Of a stretch of DNA of 64,000 bases, positions 37,239 to 45,641 are shown piece by piece. Each line of letters begins with the position of its first letter. The stretch's first letter is position 1. Position numbers and translations under genes: made by a program. The stretch is from NCBI GenBank assembly GCA_026981855.1, contig JALSIB010000006.1, forward strand, positions 1-64,000, given 5' to 3'. This DNA comes from Methylothermaceae bacterium (GTDB taxonomy: Bacteria; Pseudomonadota; Gammaproteobacteria; Methylococcales; Methylothermaceae). Under the pieces are notes generated by a model. That model searched no databases. It was given only the letters and a program-made list of their open reading frames with translations, and was not told the DNA's origin.

Positions 37239-38149
37239 GCGCCCATTCGTATTACATCGCCGACGCTTTCACCCGTCAGCCTTTCAGCGGTGCCCAGATC
37301 GGGGTGTTCCCCGAAACCCGGGGACTGGACGACCTCCAGATGCTGAAACTGGCCGGAGAACTGAACCTGCCCCAGACCATCTTTTTGCAGCAGGCAGGAA
37401 AAGAAGCCGATTACCGGGCGCGTATTTTCAACCCCCGCCGGGAAATGAACTTCGCCGCCCAGGCCATCGTCGCCGCCGGTTACGTCCTGGAAAAAACCGC
37501 GGGGGTCGCCGCCGATTCCCCCAACACCACCCTGACCATGGCCACCCGCCGCGGGGTACTGCCGATCCATTTCATCCGCGAAAACGGTCAACTTCGCCTG
37601 GTCACCTTCTCCATGACCACCGAACCTGTGGTCGACCTGTTCGCCCCTCCGGCCGAGGAACTGGCCAGATTCCTGAATCTGAAAACGGCGGAAATCGAAA
37701 CCAAACGCTTCACGCCCCGCATCGCCTCCTGCGGCCGGCCATTCCTCATCGTGCCGCTGAAAGACAGCGAAGCGGTACACCGGGCCCGTTTCGATTTCAA
37801 GACCTGGGCCGAATCCACCGCACCAGCGACCGCCGCGCAGGAAATCCTTCTGTTCAGCCCCCGCACGCACCGGCCGGAGGTCGACTTCCACTGCCGCCTG
37901 GTCGGACCCGAGATCGGCCCGCGGGAAGATCCGCCGGTGGGCGCGGCCATGCCGGCTTTCTGCGGCTATCTGTGCTCACACCCGCACATCCGCAAGGGAA
38001 CATATGTCTTCACCGTTCAGCGCGGCGCCGAGGGCGCCCGCCGCAGCCTGCTCAATCTGGAAATGGACCACAAGGGCAGCGACCGGCTCAATCTGCGCAT
38101 CGGCGGGGAAGCGGTGGTGGTCGCCGAAGGCAGGATTCACCTTCCTTGA
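37235..38149 (+). CDS. PhzF-family isomerase/epimerase-like protein
   Basis: 304 aa. The two-domain PhzF fold is recognised by YYIADAFTRQPFSGAQIGVFP at the start, LNLPQTIFLQ (with the usual Ser/Glu of the catalytic region replaced by Pro-Gln), and VGAAMPAFCGYL in the second domain. Family members isomerise diaminopimelate-like or phenazine intermediates; most have unknown substrates. Translationally coupled to nirD, so a link with nitrite reduction is likely but unexplained. The usual catalytic glutamate (NxSET) is not evident, so it may be non-catalytic or divergent. Confidence 0.8.
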   Translation: MSAHSYYIADAFTRQPFSGAQIGVFPETRGLDDLQMLKLAGELNLPQTIFLQQAGKEADYRARIFNPRREMNFAAQAIVAAGYVLEKTAGVAADSPNTTLTMATRRGVLPIHFIRENGQLRLVTFSMTTEPVVDLFAPPAEELARFLNLKTAEIETKRFTPRIASCGRPFLIVPLKDSEAVHRARFDFKTWAESTAPATAAQEILLFSPRTHRPEVDFHCRLVGPEIGPREDPPVGAAMPAFCGYLCSHPHIRKGTYVFTVQRGAEGARRSLLNLEMDHKGSDRLNLRIGGEAVVVAEGRIHLP

Positions 38150-38235
38150 GCAAGGACAGCAATACAGAAGGTACTTTTCCCCGCCCGCGCCAGGCTGGTA
38201 TAGTCCTATACGTTTGTACCCCGGCGCGCCCATTT

Positions 38236-38252
38236 CGCACCAAAAAGGTGCA
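38236..38252 (+). promoter_or_regulatory. NtrC-type binding site upstream of narG
   Basis: CGCACCAAAAAGGTGCA differs from TGCACC-N5-GGTGCA in only one base. Centre about 75 bases before the predicted narG start. Confidence 0.7.
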
Positions 38253-38292
38253 AAATGGTTTCATTCGGCACGGCAGCTTCGGATTCATCGGC

Positions 38293-38309
38293 TGGCATTC
38301 TAATTGCAT
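38293..38309 (+). promoter_or_regulatory. Sigma-54 promoter of narGHJI
   Basis: TGGCATTCTAATTGCAT: perfect -12 half TTGCAT and GG 12 bases before GC; one or two -24 mismatches. Predicted start near 38319, leader about 31 bases. Confidence 0.7.
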
Positions 38310-38349
38310 ATACAGAGTCAATAATGTTTGTTATTCCTAGGTGCACTCC

Positions 38350-41300
38350 ATGAGCCACTTGTTCGATCGCCTCAAGTTCTTCAAGACAAAAAAACAAACC
38401 TTCTCCGATGATCATGGCGTCGTCACCGGCGAGGACCGCCAGTGGGAAGACGCCTACCGCAACCGCTGGCGCTTCGACAAGGTGGTTCGCTCCACTCACG
38501 GGGTCAATTGCACGGGTGGTTGCTCCTGGAACATCCACGTCAAGAACGGCCTGGTGGCCTTCGAGATCCAGGCCACCGACTATCCCCGCACTCGGCCGGA
38601 CCTGCCCAATCACGAGCCGCGCGGTTGTCAGCGTGGGGCCAGCTATTCCTGGTATCTCTACAGCCCCCACCGGGTCAAGTACCCCCTGATCCGCGGCCGG
38701 CTGCTGGATCTGTATCGGGCCGAGCGCCAGGCCGGCAAGGATCCGGTGGCAGCCTGGGCGGCGATTCAGGCCGATCCGGAAAAGCGCCAGCTTTACACCG
38801 CCGTGCGGGGGCTGGGCGGCTTCGTGCGCGCTTCGTGGGACGAGGTGGTGGAGATCATCGCCGCCGCCAACGTCTACACCATCCAGAAATGGGGCCCGGA
38901 CCGGATCGCCGGCTTCTCCCCGATCCCGGCCATGTCGATGATCTCCTACGCCGCCGGCACCCGCTATCTTTCGCTCATCGGCGGCGCTTGCCTGTCGTTC
39001 TACGACTGGTACTGCGACCTGCCCCCTTCCTCGCCCCAGGTCTGGGGGGAACAGACCGACGTGCCGGAGGCGGCCGACTGGTACAACTCGGGCTACATCA
39101 TCGTCTGCGGCGCCAACCTGCCCATGACCCGCACCCCCGACGCCCACTTCTATTCCGAAGTGCGATACAAGGGCACCAAGGTGGTCGCCATCGCCCCCGA
39201 CTACGCCGAATACGTCAAGTTCGCCGACCTGTGGATGCCGGCCAGACAGGGCACCGACTCGGCGGTGTTCTTAGGGATGGCCCACGTGGTGCTCAAGGAA
39301 TTCTTCGTCGACAGACCGACGCCTTATTTCCTGGAGTACGTCCGCACCTACACCGACATGCCCATGCTGGTACGCCTGGACGACCGCGGCGACGGCTACG
39401 TCCCCGGCCGTTTCCTGCGCGCCGCCGATTTCGACGATTCCCTGGGGCAGGACAACAATCCGGAGTGGAAGACCGTGGTGTTCGACGAGAACACCGGCAA
39501 CCTGGTCGCCCCCACCGGCTCCATCGGCTTCCGCTGGGGCGAGGAAGGCAAGTGGCACCTGGAACCCAAGGACGGCGCCACCGGGGAGGACATCACCCCG
39601 CAACTGAGCCTGGTGGGCAACCCCGACGAGGTGGTCGAGGTGCACTTTCCCCGGTTCGACAACGGGGATAAGACCATCGCCCGCAACGTGCCGGCGCGCC
39701 GGCTCACCCTGAACGGCGAGGAGGTACTGGTGGCTACGGTGTTCGACCTGCAACTGGCCCAATACGGCGTCGACCGCGGTCTGGGGGGCGAGGCGGCGAA
39801 AAGCTACGACGACGACCTGCCCCACACCCCCGCCTGGGCGGAGAAGATCTCCGGCGTCAAGCGCGCCGACATCATCCGCACCGCCCGGGAATTCGCCGAC
39901 AACGCCGCCAAGACCCGCGGCAAGTCCATGGTCATCCTGGGCGCCGGGGTCAACCACTGGTACCACAACGATATGACCTACCGCTCGATCATGAACCTGC
40001 TGCACCTGTGCGGCTGCGTGGGTCAGTCGGGCGGCGGCTGGGCCCACTACGTGGGTCAGGAGAAGCTGCGTCCCCAGGCCGGCTGGGCCCCCATCGCCTT
40101 CGCCCTCGACTGGTACCGGCCGCCGCGGCAGATGAACGGCACCAGCTTCTTCTACTTCCACACCGACCAGTGGCGCTACGAAACCCTGGCCGCCGACGAG
40201 ATCATGGCTTCCACCGCCAGCGGCCGGTGGCGTGGCTACACCCTGGCCGACTACAACGTCGTCGCCCAGCGCCTCGGCTGGCTGCCGTCGGCGCCCCACT
40301 TCGACAAGAACCCGCTGGCGATCGTCCGCGAGGCGGAGAAGGCCGGGGCCACGACCGAGGAGGAAGTAGCCCAGTACGTCGCCGGGCAGCTCAAGTCCGG
40401 CAAGCTCAAGTTCGCCTGCGAAGACATCGACGCCCCGGAAAACTTCCCCCGGAATCTGTTCGTCTGGCGCGCCAACCTGCTCGGCACCAGCGCCAAGGGG
40501 CACGAATATTTCCTCAAGCACCTGCTCGGGGCCCAGAACGGAGTGCTGCAGGACGTCCGGGAAGAAGCCCGGGGCAAGGAAATCGAATGGCGCACCCCGG
40601 CGCCGATCGCCAAGCTGGATCTTTTGGTGGACATCAACTTCCGCCTCAACTCCACCGGCGCCTATTCGGACATCATCCTGCCGACGGCGACCTGGTACGA
40701 GAAGAACGACCTCAACACCACCGACATGCATCCCTTCATCCATCCGCTGACGGCGGCGGTCAATCCGGCCTGGGAGTCCAGGAGCGACTGGCAGATATTC
40801 AAAACCATCGCCAGGAAGTTCTCGGAACTGGCGGAAAAACACCTGGGCACGCAGAAGGATCTGGTGGCGGTGCCGATGATGCACGACACCCCCGCCGAAA
40901 TCGCCCAGCCTTTCGAAGTCAAGGACTGGAAGAAGGGCGAGTGCGAGCCGGTGCCGGGCAAGACGATGCCGATCCTCAAGGTGGTGGAACGCAACTACGC
41001 CGACACCTACCGGAAATACACCGCCCTCGGTCCCCTGCTGGACAAGCTGGGCAACAACGTCAAGGGCATCGACTGGGACACCGGCGACGAAATCGAAAAA
41101 CTCAAGGTGATCTGCGGCACCGTCGAAGAGGAAGGCGTCAGCCAAGGGCGGCCGTCGCTGGCCGAGGACATCGCCGTGTGCGAGTCGGTCATGACCCTGG
41201 CGCCGGAGACCAACGGCCACGTGGCGATGAAATCGTGGCGGGCGCTGGAGAAGAAGACCGGCCGTAAGCACACCCACCTGGCCGAAGCCCGCGCCGAGGA

Positions 41301-42162
41301 CCACATCACCTTCCGCGACATCGTGGTCCAGCCCAGGAAGATCATCACCGCCCCTACCTGGAGCGGCATCGAGTCCGAGGAGGTGAGCTACACCGCCGGC
41401 TACACCAACATCCACGAGTACATCCCGTTCCGCACCCTCACGGGGCGGACCCAGTTCTACCTGGATCACGAGTGGATGCGGGAATTCGGCGAGGGGTTCT
41501 GCACCTACCGCCCGGCGGTGGACCTCAAGGCCACCGGCCCCCTCAAGGAACGGCTCCGGGACAAGCCGCACCTGGTGCTCAACTGGATCACCCCCCACTC
41601 CAAGTGGGGCATCCACAGCACCTACAACGACAACCTCAGGATGCTGCATCTGTTCCGCGGCGGGCCGGTGGTTTGGGTGTCGGAGGCCGACGCCCGCAAG
41701 ATCGGCCTCGAGGACAACGACTGGGTCGAGGCGGTCAACGCCAACGGCGCCACGGTGGCCCGGGTGGTGGTGAGCCAGCGCATTCCTGAGGGGATGGCGA
41801 TGATGTACCACGCCCAGGAGAAGATCGTCAACGTCCCGGGCTCGGTGACCACCGGCAAGCGCGGCGGCATCCTCAACAGCGTGACGCGGGTGACGGTCAA
41901 GCCGACCCACATGATCGGCGGCTACGCCCAGTTCAGCTACGGCTTCAACTACTACGGCACCGTCGGCTCCCAGCGCGACGAGTTCGTGGTGCTGCACAAG
42001 ATCGCCGACGAGGAGGTGGACTGGCTGGAACGGGAGCTGACCCCCGAACGGGAAGCCCAGCTCAACCCCGAAGGCGTGCCCGCCGGGGCCTATCCCGCCA
42101 TCGAGCCCGGCTTCGAGGAAGCGCCGGAACGGGAGCCTGAGGTGGAATTCCACGGAAAGTAA
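38350..42162 (+). CDS. narG: Membrane-bound nitrate reductase, alpha subunit
   Basis: 1270 aa. Molybdo-bis(MGD) catalytic subunit reducing nitrate to nitrite on the cytoplasmic side. The [4Fe-4S] FS0 ligands are H50, C54, C58 and a Cys near GCQRGA (THGVNCTGGCSW is the NarG signature). The Mo-region GGACLSFYDWYCDLPPSSPQVWGEQTD carries the ligand Asp. No Tat signal, as for NarG held in the cytoplasm by NarI. The ATG at 38350 has AGGTG upstream; a GTG three codons earlier is in frame. First gene of narG-(GxxExxY)-narH-narJ-narI; sigma-54 and NtrC-like elements precede it. Confidence 0.96.
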   Translation: MSHLFDRLKFFKTKKQTFSDDHGVVTGEDRQWEDAYRNRWRFDKVVRSTHGVNCTGGCSWNIHVKNGLVAFEIQATDYPRTRPDLPNHEPRGCQRGASYSWYLYSPHRVKYPLIRGRLLDLYRAERQAGKDPVAAWAAIQADPEKRQLYTAVRGLGGFVRASWDEVVEIIAAANVYTIQKWGPDRIAGFSPIPAMSMISYAAGTRYLSLIGGACLSFYDWYCDLPPSSPQVWGEQTDVPEAADWYNSGYIIVCGANLPMTRTPDAHFYSEVRYKGTKVVAIAPDYAEYVKFADLWMPARQGTDSAVFLGMAHVVLKEFFVDRPTPYFLEYVRTYTDMPMLVRLDDRGDGYVPGRFLRAADFDDSLGQDNNPEWKTVVFDENTGNLVAPTGSIGFRWGEEGKWHLEPKDGATGEDITPQLSLVGNPDEVVEVHFPRFDNGDKTIARNVPARRLTLNGEEVLVATVFDLQLAQYGVDRGLGGEAAKSYDDDLPHTPAWAEKISGVKRADIIRTAREFADNAAKTRGKSMVILGAGVNHWYHNDMTYRSIMNLLHLCGCVGQSGGGWAHYVGQEKLRPQAGWAPIAFALDWYRPPRQMNGTSFFYFHTDQWRYETLAADEIMASTASGRWRGYTLADYNVVAQRLGWLPSAPHFDKNPLAIVREAEKAGATTEEEVAQYVAGQLKSGKLKFACEDIDAPENFPRNLFVWRANLLGTSAKGHEYFLKHLLGAQNGVLQDVREEARGKEIEWRTPAPIAKLDLLVDINFRLNSTGAYSDIILPTATWYEKNDLNTTDMHPFIHPLTAAVNPAWESRSDWQIFKTIARKFSELAEKHLGTQKDLVAVPMMHDTPAEIAQPFEVKDWKKGECEPVPGKTMPILKVVERNYADTYRKYTALGPLLDKLGNNVKGIDWDTGDEIEKLKVICGTVEEEGVSQGRPSLAEDIAVCESVMTLAPETNGHVAMKSWRALEKKTGRKHTHLAEARAEDHITFRDIVVQPRKIITAPTWSGIESEEVSYTAGYTNIHEYIPFRTLTGRTQFYLDHEWMREFGEGFCTYRPAVDLKATGPLKERLRDKPHLVLNWITPHSKWGIHSTYNDNLRMLHLFRGGPVVWVSEADARKIGLEDNDWVEAVNANGATVARVVVSQRIPEGMAMMYHAQEKIVNVPGSVTTGKRGGILNSVTRVTVKPTHMIGGYAQFSYGFNYYGTVGSQRDEFVVLHKIADEEVDWLERELTPEREAQLNPEGVPAGAYPAIEPGFEEAPEREPEVEFHGK

Positions 42163-42165
42163 GCT

Positions 42166-42232
42166 CACCGCAGAGGCGCAGAGGGCGCAGAGTTTTTTTA
42201 AAAATAAATTTTTTCTCTGCGCCTCTGCGGTG
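42166..42232. repeat. GCAGAG-type inverted repeat, copy B
   Basis: Left arm CACCGCAGAGGCGCAGAG (42166 onward, extended by GGCGCAGAG), AT-rich loop, right arm CTCTGCGCCTCTGCGGTG (42215-42232). The arms are perfect complements over 18 bases. It begins 3 bases after the narG stop and ends 11 bases before the GxxExxY start. Confidence 0.85.
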
Positions 42233-42243
42233 AATCCAGGCAA

Positions 42244-42627
42244 ATGGAAATCAACCAGATCACTCACGCTGTCATCGGCACCGCGATGGAGGTTCACAAG
42301 GCGCTGGGACCGGGACTGCTGGAATCGGCCTATGAAACCTGTCTGGCCCACGAGATGAATTTGCACGGCATCCCCTACCGGCGCCAGCATCCGCTGCCGG
42401 TCGGTTACAAGGGCAAACGCCTGGATTGCGGTTACCGGCTCGACTTTCTCGTGAACGACAAGGTGGTGGTCGAGCTGAAAGCGGTGGATCGGCTTCAACC
42501 GATACACGAAGCCCAGGTGCTGACCTATCTGCGTCTGGGGGAATGGCCGCTGGGCCTTCTCATCAATTTCAACGTTCCGGCCCTCAAGCAAGGTATCCGC
42601 CGGATCGTGCTGAATCTGGAGGAATGA
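42244..42627 (+). CDS. GxxExxY protein (PD-(D/E)XK nuclease-like), inserted in the nar operon
   Basis: 127 aa. The naming motif is GLLESAY (G24, E27, Y30). A PD-(D/E)XK-like core follows: D67 in GYRLDFLV and E77-x-K79 in VVVELKA. These are small nuclease-fold proteins of unknown function found as scattered copies in many genomes. It interrupts the normally continuous narG-narH order and is flanked by two GCAGAG-type repeats. Length is typical and the frame intact. It has no role in nitrate reduction that can be inferred. Confidence 0.85.
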   Translation: MEINQITHAVIGTAMEVHKALGPGLLESAYETCLAHEMNLHGIPYRRQHPLPVGYKGKRLDCGYRLDFLVNDKVVVELKAVDRLQPIHEAQVLTYLRLGEWPLGLLINFNVPALKQGIRRIVLNLEE

Positions 42628-42638
42628 AAGTGAAACAT

Positions 42639-42670
42639 CTCTGCGTCCTCTGCGTCTCTGCGGTGAATTC
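42639..42670. repeat. GCAGAG-type repeat, single right arm, copy C
   Basis: CTCTGCGTCCTCTGCGTC followed by TCTGCGGTGAATTC: the right half of the repeat without its left partner, lying between the GxxExxY gene and narH and ending 12 bases before the narH start. Confidence 0.8.
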
Positions 42671-42682
42671 AAGAGGTCAATC

Positions 42683-44263
42683 ATGAAAGTACGCGCCAAT
42701 TTCGCCCTCGTCTTCAACCTGGACAAGTGCATCGGTTGCCACACCTGTTCGGTGACCTGCAAGAACGTCTGGACCAACCGCAAGGGGGTCGAGTACGTCT
42801 GGTTCAACAACGTCGAGTCCAAGCCCGGCATCGGCTATCCCAAGCACTGGGAGGATCAGGAGAAGTGGCACGGGGGCTGGGAGGTCAAGGATGGCAAGCT
42901 TCAGCTCAAGTCCGGCTCGCGCCTCAAGCGCCTGGCCAACCTGTTCGCCAACCCGGACCTGCCCACACTGGACGACTACTACGAACCCTTCGATTACGAC
43001 TACGCCAACCTCCAGAACAGCCCGCTGCGCGAAGCCGCGCCGGTGGCCCGTCCCTATTCCCTGGTGGACGGCCACGTCCTCGACAAGATCGAGTGGGGCC
43101 CCAACTGGGAGGACGACATGGCCGGCGAGTTCGAAAAGCGCAGCCGCGACGTCAACTTCGACGCGGTGGAAAAGCAAGTCTATGCCGAGTTCGAAAACTC
43201 CTTCAACCTCTATCTTCCCCGGATCTGCAACCACTGCATCAATCCCTCGTGCGTGGCCTCGTGCCCGTCGGGGGCGATGTACAAGCGCGAGGAGGACGGC
43301 ATCGTCCTGGTGGACCAGAACCGCTGCCGCAGCTGGCGCATGTGCGTCTCCAACTGTCCCTACAAGAAGGTCTATTACAACTGGGAGTCGGGCAAGGCGG
43401 AGAAATGCACCGCCTGCTATCCCCGGGTGGAGGCGGGACTGCCGACGGTGTGCTCGGAAACCTGCGTCGGCCGCATCCGCTACAACGGCATCATGCTGTA
43501 TGACGCCGACCGCATCGCCGAGCTGGCTTCGGTCGAGGATCCGAAGGACTTGTACGAGGCCCAGCGGCAAATCTTCCTCGACCCCAACGATCCGGCGGTG
43601 ATCGAACAGGCCCTGAAGGACGGCATCCCCCAGTCCTGGATCGAGGCGGCCCAGAAGTCGCCGATCTGGAAGCTGGTGATGGAATACGAGGTCGCCTTCC
43701 CCCTGCACCCGGAGTTCCGTACCCTGCCGATGGTGTGGTACGTTCCGCCGCTCTCCCCGGTGCAGGCCCAGATCGACCAGGGGAATCTGCCGGTGCACGA
43801 GGACGGCGTGATCCCCAAGGTGGAGGCGCTCAAGCTGCCGGTCCGCTTCCTCGCCAACTTTCTCACCGCCGGCAACGAGGAGCCCATCGTCCGGGCCCTC
43901 AAGCGGATGCTGGCGATGCGCAGCTACATGCGCTCGGTGACGGTGGAAAACGCCCCCAACCCCAAGGTGCTGGAAGAAGTGGAGCTGAGCGAGTCCCAGG
44001 TGAAGCAGATGTACCACCTGATGGCCATCGCCAATTACGAGGACCGCTTCGTCATCCCCACCGCCCCGGAATACCAGGCCCACGAGGACATCTACGCCTT
44101 CCAGGGGCAGATGGGCTTCTCCTTCGGCAACGAAGGCTGCAGCGTCAGCGCCTACGAAAGCGGTTGCTCGCTGTTTCCGGAAAAACGCAAGGGCGTGGCC
44201 CAGCCGATCACCTTCACGCCCAAAAGTCAGATCAAGGCCAAGGCCACCAAGGTGGAAGGATGA
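42683..44263 (+). CDS. narH: Nitrate reductase, beta (iron-sulfur) subunit
   Basis: 526 aa, four Fe-S clusters: CIGCHTCSVTCKNVW, CNHCINPSCVASCP, CRSWRMCVSNCP (with a Trp in place of one Cys, as in the [3Fe-4S] site of NarH) and CTACYPRVEAGLPTVCSETC. It passes electrons from NarI to NarG. AGAGG precedes the ATG. The stop overlaps narJ (ATGA). Confidence 0.96.
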   Translation: MKVRANFALVFNLDKCIGCHTCSVTCKNVWTNRKGVEYVWFNNVESKPGIGYPKHWEDQEKWHGGWEVKDGKLQLKSGSRLKRLANLFANPDLPTLDDYYEPFDYDYANLQNSPLREAAPVARPYSLVDGHVLDKIEWGPNWEDDMAGEFEKRSRDVNFDAVEKQVYAEFENSFNLYLPRICNHCINPSCVASCPSGAMYKREEDGIVLVDQNRCRSWRMCVSNCPYKKVYYNWESGKAEKCTACYPRVEAGLPTVCSETCVGRIRYNGIMLYDADRIAELASVEDPKDLYEAQRQIFLDPNDPAVIEQALKDGIPQSWIEAAQKSPIWKLVMEYEVAFPLHPEFRTLPMVWYVPPLSPVQAQIDQGNLPVHEDGVIPKVEALKLPVRFLANFLTAGNEEPIVRALKRMLAMRSYMRSVTVENAPNPKVLEEVELSESQVKQMYHLMAIANYEDRFVIPTAPEYQAHEDIYAFQGQMGFSFGNEGCSVSAYESGCSLFPEKRKGVAQPITFTPKSQIKAKATKVEG

Positions 44264-44772
44264 CCGCCGAAACGCTCGCCGCCCCGCCGCTGCAGTACCG
44301 CCTGCTGGCGCGGTTGCTGGACTACCCGGATCAGGAGCTGGCGGCCCATCTGGACGAGGCCGAGGCCCTGCTGGCCGAGCTGCCGGATGATGCCCGCCAA
44401 GTCATCGGGGATTTCATCGCTTGGGCGAAGGGGCAGCACCTCACCGACTGGCAGGCGCAGTACGTGCGCACCTTCGATCTGACCCCGGACACCAGCCTGC
44501 ACCTGACCTGGCACCTGTTCGAGGAGCAGGACCGCCAGCGCGGCATGACCCTGGCCAATCTGGCCGAGTTCTACAAGAAGCAGGGGCTGGAGATCGACCG
44601 CGGCGAATTGCCCGACTACCTGCCGCTGATCCTGGAATACGCCTCCAGCCTGCCCCAGGGCCAGGGGGCCATGTTCTTGCAGCAGTGCCGCCAGGCGCTG
44701 GAAGTGCTGGCGGAAAACCTGGCCAGGGCCGAAAGCCCTTATGCGCCTTTGGTCGGTTTGTTGATTGAATGA
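44260..44772 (+). CDS. narJ: Nitrate reductase molybdenum-cofactor assembly chaperone
   Basis: 170 aa, helical TorD/NarJ-type chaperone (YRLLARLLDYPDQELAAHLDE; YVRTFDLTPDTSLHLTWHLFEE is the signature). Shorter than E. coli NarJ (about 236 aa) but within the family range. It inserts the molybdenum cofactor and Fe-S into NarG before membrane attachment. Coupled to narH by ATGA; followed by a 170-base repeat-bearing gap. Confidence 0.93.
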   Translation: MTAETLAAPPLQYRLLARLLDYPDQELAAHLDEAEALLAELPDDARQVIGDFIAWAKGQHLTDWQAQYVRTFDLTPDTSLHLTWHLFEEQDRQRGMTLANLAEFYKKQGLEIDRGELPDYLPLILEYASSLPQGQGAMFLQQCRQALEVLAENLARAESPYAPLVGLLIE

Positions 44773-44775
44773 ACT

Positions 44776-44915
44776 CACCGCAGAGACGCAGAGTACACAG
44801 AGTTTTTTTTGGGAAAGCCATTGAGTAAGGAATACTCCTGAAAAGAGATTCCTGACCTTATCCCAAGGAACATGAACAGAAAAAATTTTCTCTGCGCCCT
44901 CTGCGTCTCTGCGGT
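44776..44915. repeat. GCAGAG-type inverted repeat, copy D, with expanded centre
   Basis: Left arm CACCGCAGAGACGCAGAG (44776 onward) and right arm ending CTCTGCGTCTCTGCGGT (44890-44915) enclose about 85 bases that contain no open frame. It starts 3 bases after the narJ stop and ends shortly before the narI ribosome site. Confidence 0.82.
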
Positions 44916-44942
44916 AAAAACACGGAAAATCAGGAGAAACCC

Positions 44943-45641
44943 ATGACGTTTTCGCACTTTCTGTTCGGCATCTATCCCTTCATCGCCGGGACCGTGTTCC
45001 TGGTGGGCAACGTGTTGCGCTACGACCGCGAGCAGTACACCTGGAAGGCCGACTCCAGCCAGTTGCTGGAAAAGGAACAACTGCAGAAGGGCAGCCGTCT
45101 GTTCCACGCCGGCATCATCATGCTGTTCTTCGGCCATTTCATCGGGCTCCTGACCCCGCACCAGGTGTTCCTCGGCCTCGGTATCTCCGACATGGCCCAC
45201 CAGATCATCGCCATCGCCGCCGGCACTCTGTTCGGCACCCTGTGCATAATCGGCGGGGTGATTCTGTGGCGGCGGCGCATGTACCACCCTCGGGTGCGCG
45301 CCACCTCACGCTTCATGGACATCTTCATCCTCGACTGGCTGCTGATCACCCTGAGTCTGGGCCTGTTGACCATCCCAGTGTCGGTCTACCACGCCTTCCA
45401 GGGGGACGCGGACATCATGGTCAACCTGGCCGAATGGGCCCAGGGCATCGTCACCTGGTCGCCGCGGCCGGAACTGCTGGACGCAGTGCCCTTCATCTAC
45501 AAGCTGCACCTGTTCTTCGGCTTGACGGTGTTCCTGCTGTTCCCCTTCACCCGACTGGTCCACATCCTCACCATCCCGATCAACTACCTGTGGCGGCCGT
45601 ATCAGGTGGTGCGGACCAAGTTCGTGCACTATCTGCGCTGA
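44943..45641 (+). CDS. narI: Nitrate reductase, gamma (cytochrome b) subunit
   Basis: 232 aa with five hydrophobic helices. Heme-ligand histidines appear in RLFHAGIIMLFFGHFIG and in KLHLFFGLTVF/RLVHILTIP. It oxidises quinol and anchors NarGH to the inner membrane. GGAG lies seven bases before the ATG. Its TGA abuts the stop codon of the convergent EAL gene with no base between them. Confidence 0.95.
   Translation: MTFSHFLFGIYPFIAGTVFLVGNVLRYDREQYTWKADSSQLLEKEQLQKGSRLFHAGIIMLFFGHFIGLLTPHQVFLGLGISDMAHQIIAIAAGTLFGTLCIIGGVILWRRRMYHPRVRATSRFMDIFILDWLLITLSLGLLTIPVSVYHAFQGDADIMVNLAEWAQGIVTWSPRPELLDAVPFIYKLHLFFGLTVFLLFPFTRLVHILTIPINYLWRPYQVVRTKFVHYLR

Noticed and set aside
39271-42831. Open frame of 1186 codons antisense to narG
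   Set aside because: A shadow of narG codon usage with no recognisable motif; the plus strand encodes a complete NarG.
42166-44915. CRISPR array, suggested by recurring GCAGAG repeats
   Set aside because: Repeats are inverted, irregularly spaced and few, with no cas genes; they are interspersed elements.
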